Below are positions 1-13,315 of a DNA stretch of 64,000 bases, in pieces. How positions within the stretch are numbered: the first letter of the stretch is position 1; the number at the start of each line of letters is the position of its first letter. This DNA is from Amphiduros pacificus (Eukaryota; Annelida; Polychaeta; Phyllodocida; Hesionidae). Both the position numbers and the translations under genes were made by a program. A model generated the notes under the pieces. That model was given only the letters and a program-made list of their open reading frames with translations, ran no database searches and had not been told where the DNA came from. Where the stretch lies: contig OX439012.1 in assembly GCA_949316495.1 (NCBI GenBank), forward strand, positions 21,982,666 to 22,046,665. Direction: 5' to 3'.

Positions 1-2560
1 CCTACTGACTGGTATGAGGTTGGGGAGGGGGGGAGAGAGTACTAAAAAGACTTTTGATTGACTAATGGAGCCTTACACATACTTGGTAGACATGTCTAGA
101 TTATGTCTAGCCCCCTCAATATGAGAGCATAAATCTGAGTTCAATGGAATAGCCTTCTTCCCCTGACAAAGTCAATATATTCGACCAACTGACTGGTATG
201 AGGTTGGGGAGGAGGGTAGAGTACTAAAAAGACTTTTGATTGACTAATGGGCCCTCAAAATTATTTGGTAGACATGCCTAGTTTATGTGTAGCCCCCTCA
301 ATATGAGAGCATAAATCTGAGTTCAATGGAATAGCCCTTTTCCCCTGACAAAGTCAATATATTCGACCTACTGACTGGTATGAGGTTGGGGAGGAGGGAT
401 GGAGAGTACTAAAAAGACTTTTGATTGACTAATGGGCCTTAGACATACTTGGTAGACATGTCTAGATTATGTGTAGCCCCCTTAATATGAGAGCATAAAT
501 CTGAGTTCAATGGAATAGCCCTTTTTTCCTGACAGAGTCAATATATTCGACCTATTGACTGGTATGAGGTGGGAGGAGTACTAAAAAGACTTTTGATTGA
601 CTAATGGACCCTCAAACATACTTGGTAGACATGTCTAGAATCTGTCTAGCCCCCTCAATATGAGAGCATAAATCTGAGTTCAATGGAATAGCCCTTTTCC
701 CCTGGCAAAGTCAATATATTCGACCTACTGACTGGTATGAGGTTGGGGAGGGGGGGGGGTAGAGTACTAAAAAGACTTTTGATTGACTAATGGCGCCTTA
801 GACATACTTGGTAGACATGTCTAGATTATGTCTAGCCCCCTCAATATGAGAGCATAAATCTGAGCTCAATGGAATAGCCCTTTTCCCCTGACAAAGTCAA
901 TATATTCGACCTACTGACTGGTATGAGGTTGCGGAGGAGGGATGGAGAGTACTAAAAAGACTTTTGATTGACTAACGGGGCCTTAGACATACTTGGTAGA
1001 CATGTCTAGATTATGTGTAGCCCCCTCAATATGAGAGCATAAATCTGAGTTCAATGGAATAGCCCTTTTTTCCTGACAGAGTCAATATATTCGACCTACT
1101 GACTGATATGAGGTGTGAGGAGTACTAAAAAGACTTTTGATTGACTAATGGACCCTCAAACACACTTGGTTGACATGTCTAGAGTCTGTCTAGCCCCCTC
1201 AATATGAGAGCATAAATCTGAGTTCAATGGAATAGCCCTTTTCCCCTGGCAAAGTCAATATATTCGACCTACTGACTGGTATGAGGTTGGGGAGGGCGGG
1301 GAGAGTACTAAAAAGACTTTTGATTGACTAATGGGGCCTTAGACATACTTGGTAGACATGTCTAGATTATGTCTAGCCCCCTCAATATGAGAGCATAAAT
1401 CTGAGTTCAATGGAATAGCCCTTTTTTCCTGACAGAGTCAATATATTCGACCTACTGACTGGTATGAGGTTGGGGAGGGGGGGAGAGTACTAAAAAGACT
1501 TTTGATTGACTAATGGGGCCTTAGACATACTTGGTAGACATGTTGAGATTATGTCTAGCCCCCTCAATATGAGAGCATAAATCTGAGTTCAATGGAATAG
1601 CCCTTTTCCCCTGGCAAAGTCAATATATTCGACCTACTGACTGGTATGAGGTTGGGGAGGGGGGGAGAGTACTAAAAAGACTTTTGATTGAGAAATGGGG
1701 CCTTAGACATACTTGGTAGACATGTCTAGATTATGTCTAGCCCCCTCAATATGAGAGCATAAATCTGAGTTCAATGGAATAGCCCTTTTCCCCTGGCAAA
1801 GTCAATATATTCGACCTACTGACTGGTATGAGGTGGGAGGAGTACTAAAAAGACTTTTGATTGACTAATGGGGCCTTAGACATACTTGGTAGACATGTCT
1901 CGATTACGTCTCGCCCCCTCAATATGAGAGCATAAATCTGAGTTCAATGGAATAGCCCTTTTCCCCTGGCAAAGTCAATATATTCAACCTACTGACTGGT
2001 ATGAGGTTGGGGAGGGGGGGAGAGAGTACTAAAAAGACTTTTGATTGACTAATGGGGCCTTAGACATACTTGGTAGACATGTCTAGATTATGTCTAGCCC
2101 CCTCAATATGAGAGCATAAATCTGAGTTCAATGGAATAGCCCTTTTCCCCTGGCAAAGTCAATATATTCGACCTACTGACTGGTATGAGGTGGGAGGAGT
2201 ACTAAAAAGACTTTTGATTGACTAATGGGGCCTTAGACATACTTGGTAGACATGTCTCGATTACGTCTCGCCCCCTCAATATGAGAGCATAAATCTGAGT
2301 TCAATGGAATAGCCCTTTTCCCCTGGCAAAGTCAATATATTCAACCTACTGACTGGTATGAGGTTGGGGAGGGGGGGAGAGAGTACTAAAAAGACTTTTG
2401 ATTGACTAATGGGGCCTTAGACATACTTGGTAGACATGTCTAGATTATGTCTAGCCCCCTCAATATGAGAGCATAAATCTGAGTTCAATGGAATAGCCCT
2501 TTTCCCCTGGCAAAGTCAATATATTCGACCTACTGACTGGTATGAGGTTGGGGAGGGGGG
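1..2560 (+). repeat. Satellite array, forward block (~175-bp monomers)
   Basis: About 14 monomers of 165-185 bp run head to tail, and the array continues past the left edge of the window. Each monomer has a GGTATGAGGT..G-rich stretch, a TAGACATGTCTA palindrome, a CCCCCTCAATATGAGAG block and a GTCAATATATTCGACC end. Length varies mostly in the G-run. Variant monomers recur at longer periods: a short-G-run variant at 566 recurs at 1110 (544 bp, three monomers), and a CGATTACGTC variant at 1901 recurs at 2258 (357 bp, two monomers). No coding capacity is seen. Confidence 0.95.
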
Positions 2561-5500
2561 AAATGGGCTATTCCATTAAACTCAGATTTATGCTTTCATT
2601 TTGAGGGGGCTAGACGTAATCTAGACATGTCTACCAAGTATGTCTAAGGCCCCATTAGTCAATCAAAAGTCTTTTTAGTACTCCTCCCACCTCATACCAG
2701 TCAGTAGGTCGAATATATTGACTCTGTCAGGGAAAAAGGGCTATTCCATTGAACTCAGATTTATGCTCTCATATTGAGGGGGCTAGACAGATTCTCGACA
2801 TGTCTACCAAGTATGTTTGAGGGTCCATTAGTCAATCAAAAGTCTTTTTAGTACTCCTCCCACCTCATACCAGTCAGTAGGTCGAATATATTGACTCTGT
2901 CAGGAAAAAAGGGCTATTCCATTGAACTCAGATTTGTGCTCTCATATTGAGGGGGCTAGACATAATCTAGTACGTCTAAGGCCCCATTAGTCAATCAAAA
3001 GTCTTTTTAGTACTCCCCCCACCTCATATCAGTCAGTTGGTCGAATATACTGACTTTGCCGTAGGAAAAGGGGTACTCCATTGAACTCAGATTTATGCTC
3101 TCATATTGAGGAGGTTAGACATAATCTAGACATGACTACCAAGTATGTCTAAGGCCCCATTAGTCAATCAAAAGTCTTTTTAGTACTCCCCCACCTCATA
3201 CCAGTCAGTTGGTCGAATATACTGACTTTGCCGTGGGAAAAGGGCTACTCCATTGAACTTAGATTTATGCTCTCATATTGAGGGGGCTAGACATAATCTA
3301 GACATGTCTACCAAGTATGTCTAAGGCCCCATTAGTCAATCAAAAGTCTTTTTAGTACTCCCCCCACCTCATACCTGTCAGTTGGTCGAATATACTGACT
3401 TTGTCGTGGGAAAAGGGCTACTCCATTGAACTCAGATTTATGCTCTCATATTGAGGGGGCTACACAGAATCTATACATGTCTACCAAGTATGTTTAAGGC
3501 CCCATTAGTCAATCAAAAGTCTTTTTAGTACTCCTCCCACCTCATACCAGTCAGTAGGTCGAATATATTGACTCTGTCAGGAAAAAAGGGCTATTCCATT
3601 GAACTCAGATTTATGCTCTCATGTCTACCAAGTATGTCTAAGGCCCCATTAGTCAATCAAAAGTCTTTTTAGTACTTTCCCCCCCTCCCCAACCTCATAC
3701 TAGTCAATAGGTCGAAGATATTGACTTTGCCAGGGGAAAAGGGCTATTCCATTGAACTCAGATTTATGCTCTCATATTGAGGGGGCTAGACATAATCTAG
3801 ACATGTCTACCAAGTATGTTTAAGGCCCCATTAGTCAATCAAAAGTCTTTTTAGTACTCTCCCCCCCCCCCCTCCCCAACCTCATACTAGTCAGTAGGTC
3901 GAATATATTGACTTTGCCAAGGGAAAAGGGCTATTCCATTGAACTCAGATTTATGCTCTCATATTGAGGGGGCTAGACGTAATCTAGACATGTCTACCAA
4001 GTATGTCTAAGGCCCCATTAGTCAATCAAAAGTCTTTTTAGTACTCCTCCCACTTCATACCAGTCAGTAGGTCGAAAATATTGACTCTGTCGGGAAAAAA
4101 GGGCTATTCCATTGAACTCAGATTTATGCTCTCGTATTGAGGGGGCTAGACGTAATCTAGACATGTTTACCAAGTATGTCTAAGGCCCCATTTGTCAATC
4201 AAAAGTCTTTTTAGTACTCCTCCCACCTCATACCAGTCAGTAGGTCGAATATATTGAAGGGCTATTCCATTGAACTCAGATTTATGCTCTCATATTGAGG
4301 GGGCTAGACATAATCTAGACATGTCTACCAAGTATGTGTAAGGCCCCATTAGTCAATCAAAAGTCTTTTTAGTACTCCCCCTCACCTTATACCAGTCAGT
4401 TGGTCGAATATGTTGACTCTGTCAGGGAAAAAGGGCTATTCCATTGAACTCAGATTTATGCTCTCATATTGAGGGGGCTAGACATAATCTAGACATGTTT
4501 ACCAAGTATGTCTAAGGCCCCATTAGTCAATCAAAAGTCTTTTTAGTACTCCTCCCACTTCATACCAGTCAGTAGGTCGAATATATTGACTCTGTGAGGG
4601 AAAAGGGGCTATTCCATTGAACTCAGATTTATGCTCTCATATTGAGGGGGCTAGACGTAATCTAGACATGTTTACCAAGTATGTCTAAGGCCCCATTAGT
4701 CAATCAAAAGTCTTTTTAGTACTCCTCCCACCTCATACCAGTCAGTAGGTCGAATATATTGACTCTGTCAGGAAAAAAGGGCTATTCCATTGAACTCAGA
4801 TTTATGCTCTCATATTGAGGGGGCTACACATAATCTAGACATGTCTACCAAGTATGTCTAAGGCCCCATTAGTCAATCAAAAGTCTTTTTAGTACTCTCC
4901 CCCCCCCCTCCCCAACCTCATACTAGTCAGTAGGTCGAATATATTGACTTTGCCAAGGGAAAAGGGCTATTCCATTGAACTCAGATTTATGCTCTCATAT
5001 TGAGGGGGCTAGACGTAATCTAGACATGTCTACCAAGTATGTCTAAGGCCCCATTAGTCAATCAAAAGTCTTTTTAGTACTCCTCCCACTTCATACCAGT
5101 CAGTAGGTCGAAAATATTGACTCTGTCGGGAAAAAAGGGCTATTCCATTGAACTCAGATTTATGCTCTCGTATTGAGGGGGCTAGACGTAATCTAGACAT
5201 GTTTACCAAGTATGTCTAAGGCCCCATTTGTCAATCAAAAGTCTTTTTAGTACTCCTCCCACCTCATACCAGTCAGTAGGTCGAATATATTGAAGGGCTA
5301 TTCCATTGAACTCAGATTTATGCTCTCATATTGAGGGGGCTAGACATAATCTAGACATGTCTACCAAGTATGTGTAAGGCCCCATTAGTCAATCAAAAGT
5401 CTTTTTAGTACTCCCCCTCACCTTATACCAGTCAGTTGGTCGAATATGTTGACTCTGTCAGGGAAAAAGGGCTATTCCATTGAACTCAGATTTATGCTCT

Positions 5501-6467
5501 CATATTGAGGGGGCTAGACATAATCTAGACATGTTTACCAAGTATGTCTAAGGCCCCATTAGTCAATCAAAAGTCTTTTTAGTACTCCTCCCACTTCATA
5601 CCAGTCAGTAGGTCGAATATATTGACTCTGTGAGGGAAAAGGGGCTATTCCATTGAACTCAGATTTATGCTCTCATATTGAGGGGGCTAGACGTAATCTA
5701 GACATGTTTACCAAGTATGTCTAAGGCCCCATTAGTCAATCAAAAGTCTTTTTAGTACTCCTCCCACCTCATACCAGTCAGTAGGTCGAATATATTGACT
5801 CTGTCAGGAAAAAAGGGCTATTCCATTGACCTCAGATTTATGCTCTCATATTGAGGGGGCTACACATAATCTAGACATGTCTACCAAGTATGTCTAAGGC
5901 CCCATTAGTCAATCAAAAGTATTTTTAGTACTCTCCATCCCTCCTCCCCAACCTCATACTAGTCAGTAGGTCGAATATATTGACTTTGTCAGGGGAAAAG
6001 GGCTATTCCATTGAACTCAGATTTATGCTCTCATATTGAGGGGGCTAGACATAATCTAGACATGTCTACCAAGTATGTCTAAGGCCCCATTAGTCAATCA
6101 AAAGTCTTTTTAGTACTCTCCCCCCCCTCCCCAACCTCATACCAGTCAGTAGGTCGAATATATTGACTTTGCCAGGGGAAAAGGGCTATTCCATTGAACT
6201 CAGATTTATGCTCTCATATTGAGGGGGCTAGACGTAATCTAGACATGTTTACCAAGTATGTCTAAGGCCCCATTAGTCAATCAAAAGTCTTTTTAGTACT
6301 CCTCCCACTTCATACTAGTCAGTAGGTCGAATATATTGACTCTGTGAGGGAAAAAGGGCTATTCCATTGAACTCAGATTTATGCTCTCATATTGAGGGGG
6401 CTAGACGTAATCTAGACATGTCTACAAAGTATGTCTAAGGTCCCATTAGTCAATCAAAAGTCTTTGA
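2561..6467 (-). repeat. Satellite array, reverse block
   Basis: About 22 monomers of the same satellite lie in the opposite orientation. The switch is abrupt near 2560, where a G-run monomer end meets the reverse-complement monomer at GGGCTATTCCATT. A six-monomer higher-order unit repeats with a 1036-bp offset: a monomer with GTCGAAAATATTG near 4070 and a monomer deleted at 4256 recur near 5106 and at 5292. The array ends at 6467, inside a monomer, where AT-rich unique sequence begins. Confidence 0.95.
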
Positions 6468-7461
6468 GATCATTTAAAAAACATTTCTAAGTTATAAATG
6501 TATAAAAATTGGATTTATTGCGAATAAAAAGGATATATCCGCTTTTGACAGGGTATATATCCTTTTATATCCTGTTTTGACCCATATCCTATAAGTGTGT
6601 ATAGATATATACTTGGAGGCATACTTTGAAAAAAACGTCAAATATCAAATATCAAATATCAAATGAACTTCACGCTCGTTATTTTCAGGCCATTTCAATA
6701 TTGTAATAGAATGGTTGATAATCTCAATTGAGTACAAGGTGAAATATATGCAGTACCTTAAATCAACAAGAACTCGATATACGATTTAGAAGTGACACGT
6801 TTATGCATTTCTCTTGTGCTAAAAAAGTAGACCAATAGACATCTTCATCCCATTGTATTGTGTTAAATAGCAATCAAAAATAAAATATTTATGCTTTTCT
6901 TTTGTGCTAGAGATTAGACAAAAGTGGCATGTTTATGCCTTTATGTTGTGCTAAAAGGTAGGCAAATCTCATTTGCAGTAGAACCTCTAATTTAACTTGC
7001 TGCAAAAAATCCTAAAAGATTTCTATCAAAACTCCAATAACGTATCTTGTCCAGATCAAGAAAAATGAAAATATCTCGTGTTATTCCCTAAAAAAAATTT
7101 GATAGGAAAGTCTTCGGTGTCAAACCAGTGCGGTATTCACACGTATTGTTCACGTGTGATACCAATAGCTTTCAAAACCCTAAAACAAGATATGCCTCGA
7201 AATCTCTTAAGCGCCTAATAGGTGTTTTCTTTGATGATATTTTAAAGGATTTATTTGAGTATTCAAAAGTAACGTTAGAATAAAACCAAATATTTTACCA
7301 TTTGCAAGAGAGTTTACATTACTGTGGACCCAACAAGGGTAAAGAGCACCTAAATGTTACAAACTGGAACATGAAGAGCAGATTAAATATAAAATCTCCC
7401 ATGCTGGTGCCATACCAACATTCTCCATTATATCGGTAGTTCTTACTGCATCTGCCTCCAT
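6468..7461. other. Gene-free AT-rich stretch
   Basis: No coding exon is seen. It contains a short ATATCAA run (about 6640-6662). The phrase GAACTTCACGCTCGTT near 6663 recurs near 27769, so it may be a remnant of a low-copy dispersed repeat. Confidence 0.5.
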
Positions 7462-7799
7462 TACATTTCACATATGATCTGAGGCCCATGCTCAAAGGGA
7501 TAACCCGTTCTCCTTGTTAATTTGTGATCGGGTGGGTTGTCATGTCAAGGACCTGCGACATGACAATTCAGTGAGGCAGCACTATATCTGCTACAAGTAG
7601 GTCTCATCAATAATAACTGAAATAGCTGAAATTATGTTGAAAGTGATGGCACGGGCCTCAGCTCATATGTGAAATTGTATCATAAATTCAATCTCGGCAC
7701 GGCCGGGGATCGAACCCATGACCTTTAGATCACCATAGAGAAGCTGGTGCTAATAACCTGGCGCTCTAACCAACTGCGCCAAGGCCCGTTGCCTTACAT
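7462..7799. mobile_element. Composite of two opposed SINE-A pieces
   Basis: 7462-7648 matches the body and 3' domain of SINE-A (the family described at 17623-17936) on the + strand. 7649-7799 matches its tRNA-like head on the - strand, with box A-like GGCGCAGTTGGTTAGAGCGC and box B-like GGTTCGATCCC. Both pieces include the CTCAGCTCATATG area, so the junction is a short inverted repeat. It could be two insertions or a rearranged copy. Confidence 0.8.
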
Positions 7800-7824
7800 A
7801 TATATTATATCATGTTATAAGCTA

Positions 7825-8205
<381 letters not shown>

Positions 8206-9045
8206 CTGTTTGTTCATTTCAAATACATTTCTCAGACTGACACAGACAGGGAAACTTTACCTTGGATTGACTCGCTGAGTACATACTAGTCACGTGGTCA
8301 CATTGTTGGCCTTAACTATCTACACATTACTCGAAGCTTAAAATCCATTGAATCAATTTTGTGGCCTCCATATTTTAGTTATTTTGCAAATGTCGCTGAA
8401 ATAAAACCTAGTGTGAAGATTTCTCAAATAAAACCCAATGTGAGGTTATCATCTTTATAACAAATTTTATTCAGATTTTCTATGTTTGCAAAAACAAATT
8501 CAACTCTGTATGTTCTTACATGCATATCGCCCATGCAGAAGCCTAAATATGAAGATTTCATCATTTCTATCTATATAAAGTTTTCAAAAAGAACAAATCA
8601 ATTAATCTGACATGGATATCGCTCAAATTAAACTCAAATGTGATTTCATCTTTGTTTTAGTATAGAAGCATTTATATCTTTATATCATATTCTATTTGTT
8701 CTGGCATGCATATTGCTCAAATCCTGATCTGAATATTTCATATTTAGCATGAAGAAAGTACTTGTCCCAACCGGGATTAGAACCCCGTACCTTTAGCATG
8801 GGAGGGAGATGTCATTCCCGCTGAGTTCCTACTCCAAACCCTTTATATCCAAGAATAATAAAATTTAGTACTGGCAGTACTTGGTGGTCACAAAAAAATC
8901 ATAATTTTCAGGGCAGATGTTCTTTTGTGGATTTCAGACAGATAGCCTGTATGTATGTCAATTTTAAGATCATATATTGTTTTCAGATACCTTAAACCAC
9001 TGTAAAATCGCCTGGAACCTTCCAGGTTTCATGAATGCTTTAAGT
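8206..9045. other. Gene-free; degenerate ~100-bp repeats and a tRNA-like fragment
   Basis: From about 8385 to 8745 a diverged phrase (CATGCATAT-GCTCAAAT followed by GATTTCATC) recurs three or four times, so an old tandem repeat is likely. 8756-8830 on the - strand contains GGGGTTCTAATCCCGG, which resembles a pol III box B and may be an old SINE head. No gene is seen. Confidence 0.4.
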
Positions 9046-9955
9046 GGGGGTAGCAATGCCTGGTTGTATATGTTCAAGACAAGTGAAGGTAGCAATGCAT
9101 GGTTGTATATGTTCAAGACAAGTGAAGGTAGCAATGCCTGGTTGTATATGTTCAAGACAAGTGAAGGTAGCAATGCCTGGCTGTATATATTCAAGACAAG
9201 TGAAGGTAGCAATGCCTGGCTGTATATGTTCAAGACAAGTGAAGGTAGCAATGCCTGGCTGTATATATTCAAGACAAGTGAAGGTAGCAATGCCGGGCTA
9301 TATATATATGTTCAAGACAAGTGAAGGTAGCAATGCCTGGATGTATATGTTCAAGACAAGTGAAGGTAGCAATGCCTGGCTGTATATGTTCAAGACAAGT
9401 GAAGGTAGCAATGCCTGGCTGTAGATATTCAAGACAAGTGAAGGTAGCAATGCCGGGCTATATATATATATGTTCAAGACAAGTTAAGCTAGCAATGCCT
9501 GGCTGTATATGTTCAAGACAAGTGAAGGTAGCAATGCCTGGATATATATATATATATGTTCAAGACAAGTGAAGGTAGCAATGCCTGGCTGTATATGTTC
9601 AAGACAAGTGAAGGTAGCAATGCCTCGCTGTATATATTCATGACATGTAATGGTAGCGATGCATGGCTGTATATATTCAAGACAGGTAATGGTAGCAATG
9701 CTTTGCTGTATATATTCAAGACAGGTAATTGTAGCGATGCCTGGCTGTATCTATTCAAGACAGGTAATAGGTGTGATGCCTCGCTGTGTATATTCAAGAC
9801 AGATAATTGTAGCAATGCCTCGTTGTGTATGCTCAAGACAGGTAATAGGTGTGATGCCTCGCTGTGTATATTCAAGACAGATAATTGTAGCAATGCCTCG
9901 TTGTGTATGCTCAAGACAGGTGATAGCAACAGCTGTACATATTCAAGACAAGTGA
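9046..9955. repeat. 39-bp minisatellite, ~23 units
   Basis: The unit GGTAGCAATG..GTATATATTCAAGACAAGTGAA is 39 bp (13 codons), which keeps several frames open on both strands. Insertions of 4-10 nt of TATA in units near 9300, 9462 and 9545 shift frame, so coding is unlikely. Units from 9650 onward form a second variant class (GGTAATNGTAGCGATGCC). Confidence 0.92.
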
Positions 9956-11064
9956 GGACAGCAGCCTCTAACTGCATATACATTCTCGCTGTAAAACTCG
10001 CTGTAAAATGTACAAAACGCTTTGATATGTCATCCCTGACTAAACAGGGCTTTTTAAGTACACATGATTTTTTAAAAATAAAGTACCCAGCATGGGGATG
10101 TTTAACTCAATCTGTTTATTTTAATTATCTCATTTTATTAACTTCCTGGTCAACATAACAATTTCTTTCCAGACAATCCCGTTGAATTTAAGCAAGAGCA
10201 TTTGCCATAGTTTCAAGTACATTGTCTAAGCGATTTTTCCTTTTTATTTTTTATTTAGTTATTTAGTAATTGTTATCATTTTTTATCATGTCTAATGTTA
10301 CACTATTAGTGAGTGTTGCCTGTTATTATGCTTTGTGTTTACAATTTGTTATCCAGGGTAGCCGCTTATCTTAGTTAAATATCAGATTGTAGGAACCAAT
10401 ACATTATATTGTCTCTAACATCTGTTGACCTTATTCTACATGTTTATAATAAATGCCAACATAGAATTATCATCTGCACGGTCTTCATCTTGTCCGAAAC
10501 AAAATGTACAGATTTGTATCTGTGAAATTATCCAAAATACACCTTCCATGATTGTGCTTTGTGAAAGTATCAAGTACTATGCAGTTCTTCTTTATATTAA
10601 CAGTCTGATTTCATGAAAGTTTTAACGGATGGCATGTGAAGTTCACTCGGTATCATTCACAAAAACGTATCTTGACCAGATTGATAGAATAATTGATTTT
10701 GTTATGATTATCTTCTCTCACCACCCACAAAGTTCACAGCTACAAATGCAATAAATAGTAAAAAAATAATAATAATCCGATTACATATCAGTTAGGCTTC
10801 CAATATAGCAGTACATTAGTATAAAGAATAAAAAGAGTGATTTTATGTTATATATGCTATAATGCTATACATCACTGGGGCATCATGACATTGTTTTGAT
10901 TGTGTTTTGGTCTTCATATATCATCATGTATATCGTAGCAGGCAGGTATATGTATGCACTCTATGTATCCTACTTGAGGGCAAAATGCCGGAGGAAAGAG
11001 ATTAGGCTTGGATAGATATATATATACCAATATGATACTGTGTTGTACTTTTGTAGCTCAAGTT
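9956..11064. other. Gene-free stretch
   Basis: AT-rich sequence with short chance frames only. No recognisable gene, SINE or array between the 39-bp minisatellite and the (TG)n run. Confidence 0.5.

Positions 11065-11160
<96 letters not shown>
11065..11160. repeat. (TA)n(TG)n(TA)n microsatellite
   Basis: An uninterrupted TG run of about 75 bp is flanked by short TA runs. The poly-His/Thr open frame on the opposite strand is a repeat artefact. A pure (AT)n run of about 38 bp lies at 11642-11679. Confidence 0.97.
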
Positions 11161-11636
11161 GTACAAGTTTACAAAATGAGATAAATCATGCTGATAGTGT
11201 CTGCATGTGACCCTTATCATGTGATCACAAGATTACCCCTGATAATACCATCCGCAGGAAATATACAAAAGAAACAGCATTAATATATAGTAAGATACAC
11301 GTAAATATAATACAATGATATTTTGAATAGGGTATTCGTCTTTGATGACAACACAAAAGGCACAGATAAACATCTCTAAACAAAGCATAATAAAACACAT
11401 TAGGAAGTAGTTAAGTCGATAAGAAAAGGTAAGTTTATTCATTATTTCTCTAAGAGTAAGGTTAACTATTAATCTGATGTGTAAAATAATTCTCTTGTGT
11501 GCCTATTGGCTTTGTTAAAAATCACACAAACAATTCCTCATTTTCCCTCAGTTTGTCTCAGTTAATAGCATATATTATGAACTCTGATATTTATCAACGG
11601 ATCATGAATTGCTAGAACATATTAAGAATAAGGACG

Positions 11637-11683
<47 letters not shown>

Positions 11684-11784
11684 TAACAATTCATCAATCT
11701 CCATTCATCAACCAGGTGGCACCTCCAGCAACTGTACCAAGGCAACAAAGATTAAATGTGGAAAAATAATGTAATAATTCTATC

Positions 11785-13315
11785 AACAGAACACTCCTGT
11801 TCTATAAATTGATTAAATCTGGCTACCATAGTAAACTCATCACACTGCTAAAAGACATGTATTCTAAAACCAAATCAAGGGTTAAAGTCAAGAACCTTTT
11901 GTCAGATTTTCTAATTGATACACATGCTGTACATCAAGGCGGAGTCCATTTCTTTTAAAATCTTTTTTAGCAGACTTCAAAAAGTATCTAACTGCTAAGT
12001 GTGGTATTAGAATGTCATCGAGTGACATATTAACCCATATTATCTGGGCTGATGACTTGATTTTACTAGCAGAGTCCGCTGAGGAACTTCAGACCTTACT
12101 TGATAATGTGCTTGATTATTGTAAAAGATGGCAGCTGTTGGTTAACCTGTCCAAAACTAAGATAATGATTATCAATAGTAAAAAACAAAATACTCATATT
12201 TTTCTTTATGATAGTGTACCCCTAGAGATTGTAAATAAAGACAAGTACCTTGGAGTAATTTTTTCTGATAGTTATCATCACTTCCAAGTTCACTTAACCT
12301 ACACAGAGACAGTAGCAAACAGAGCCATATTTTCTGTACAAGGTTACTTGTATTCACTGAACCAAACTCCTCCTCCAATCTCTATGAAACTATTTGACTC
12401 ACTAGTTACTCCTATTATTGAATATGGCTCTGAGATATGGTCTATGTGTAGCTCCTGTGATTATTTTGAAACTGTATACTTACGTTATATTAAATCTACT
12501 CTAGGGGTCAGACCTGCCGTCTTAGGTGATATAGGTAAATTTCCTATTTCTATTAGATTATAAGTAAAAGTGGTCAAATTCTGGTATAAATAACTATCCA
12601 CGCCTAATTGTATGCTAAGTTTACCAAAAATAGCATACAAAATGCTGTGCAGTCTCAAAGACTATGGTTTCCATACCTGGCTTGATAAAATTGTAGAGAT
12701 AGTTGAAAATTGTGAACTGGGTAATTTTTTAATGCCATTTCAATGTCTAAAAGTGAAGCTAATCGACTTGCAAGTCTGGTTAATACACTTCTTCAGGACC
12801 AATTTATAGAGAAATGGCAATCTGAGATTTTTGACTTTCCTATACTAAGAACTTATGTCATGTTTAAATCCACTTTTGAGACTGAACAGTATTTATATGT
12901 ATTTAATAAATGTCACAGACAAGCCCTATCCAGATTCAAAATGAGTGCTCACTCTCTTGAGATTGAAAAAGGCAGCTGGCGAAGAAAGCTCATTAATGGT
13001 AAATTCTGTAACTCTAAAATTCCGGAAAATGAGAGACTATGAATATTTTGTAGAGTCTGAAATTGAATCTGAGTGCCATGTGTTAATGTCATTTAGTAAC
13101 TACACTGAATCTCGCACCTTTTTATTTCATACTGCCAGATTGGCAATTGATAATTTTGAGAGTCTAGATCAAGAATCTAAATTTATTGCCATATTACAGT
13201 CCCAAGACACGAGTCTTATTCAACAACTTGCTAAATGTATATACTATATTTTTAAGAAAAGATCATATGATGTTAATGCTGACCAAAATAGAATCGTGTA
13301 GATAACTAGATAATA
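11785..13315 (+). mobile_element. Non-LTR retrotransposon (LINE) 3' half, decayed
   Basis: Translated pieces in order match a LINE reverse-transcriptase region. 11787-11950 encodes an RT finger/palm stretch with SGYHSKLITLLKDMYSKTKS and a QGG motif. 12012-12560 carries the catalytic motif as WADDLILLAE (ADD in place of the usual ADD/YADD core), then NLSKTKIMI and the thumb region (DSLVTPIIEYGSEIW). 12743-13042 has the SAHSLEIEKGSWRR stretch common near LINE C termini. 12945-13300 resembles the terminal ESECHVLMSF..SRTF region, where Cys/His finger residues are expected. The reading frame changes at least three times and there are internal stops, so the copy is dead. The 5' half is absent, with no polyA tail or target duplication identified. 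It may belong to the I/Nimb-like group, but the clade is uncertain. Confidence 0.85.

Noticed and set aside
7700-7800. tRNA genes
   Set aside because: The tRNA-like heads here and at 8756, 17623, 35150, 38133, 39754, 43731 and 63612 carry pol III boxes. They continue into SINE bodies and lack a convincing full cloverleaf and acceptor stem.
8970-10158. Long open frames with 13-residue repeats (EGSNAWLYMFKTS type) on both strands
   Set aside because: The 39-bp unit is a multiple of three, so frames stay open by arithmetic. Several strands and frames are open at once, and TATA insertions shift frame inside the array.
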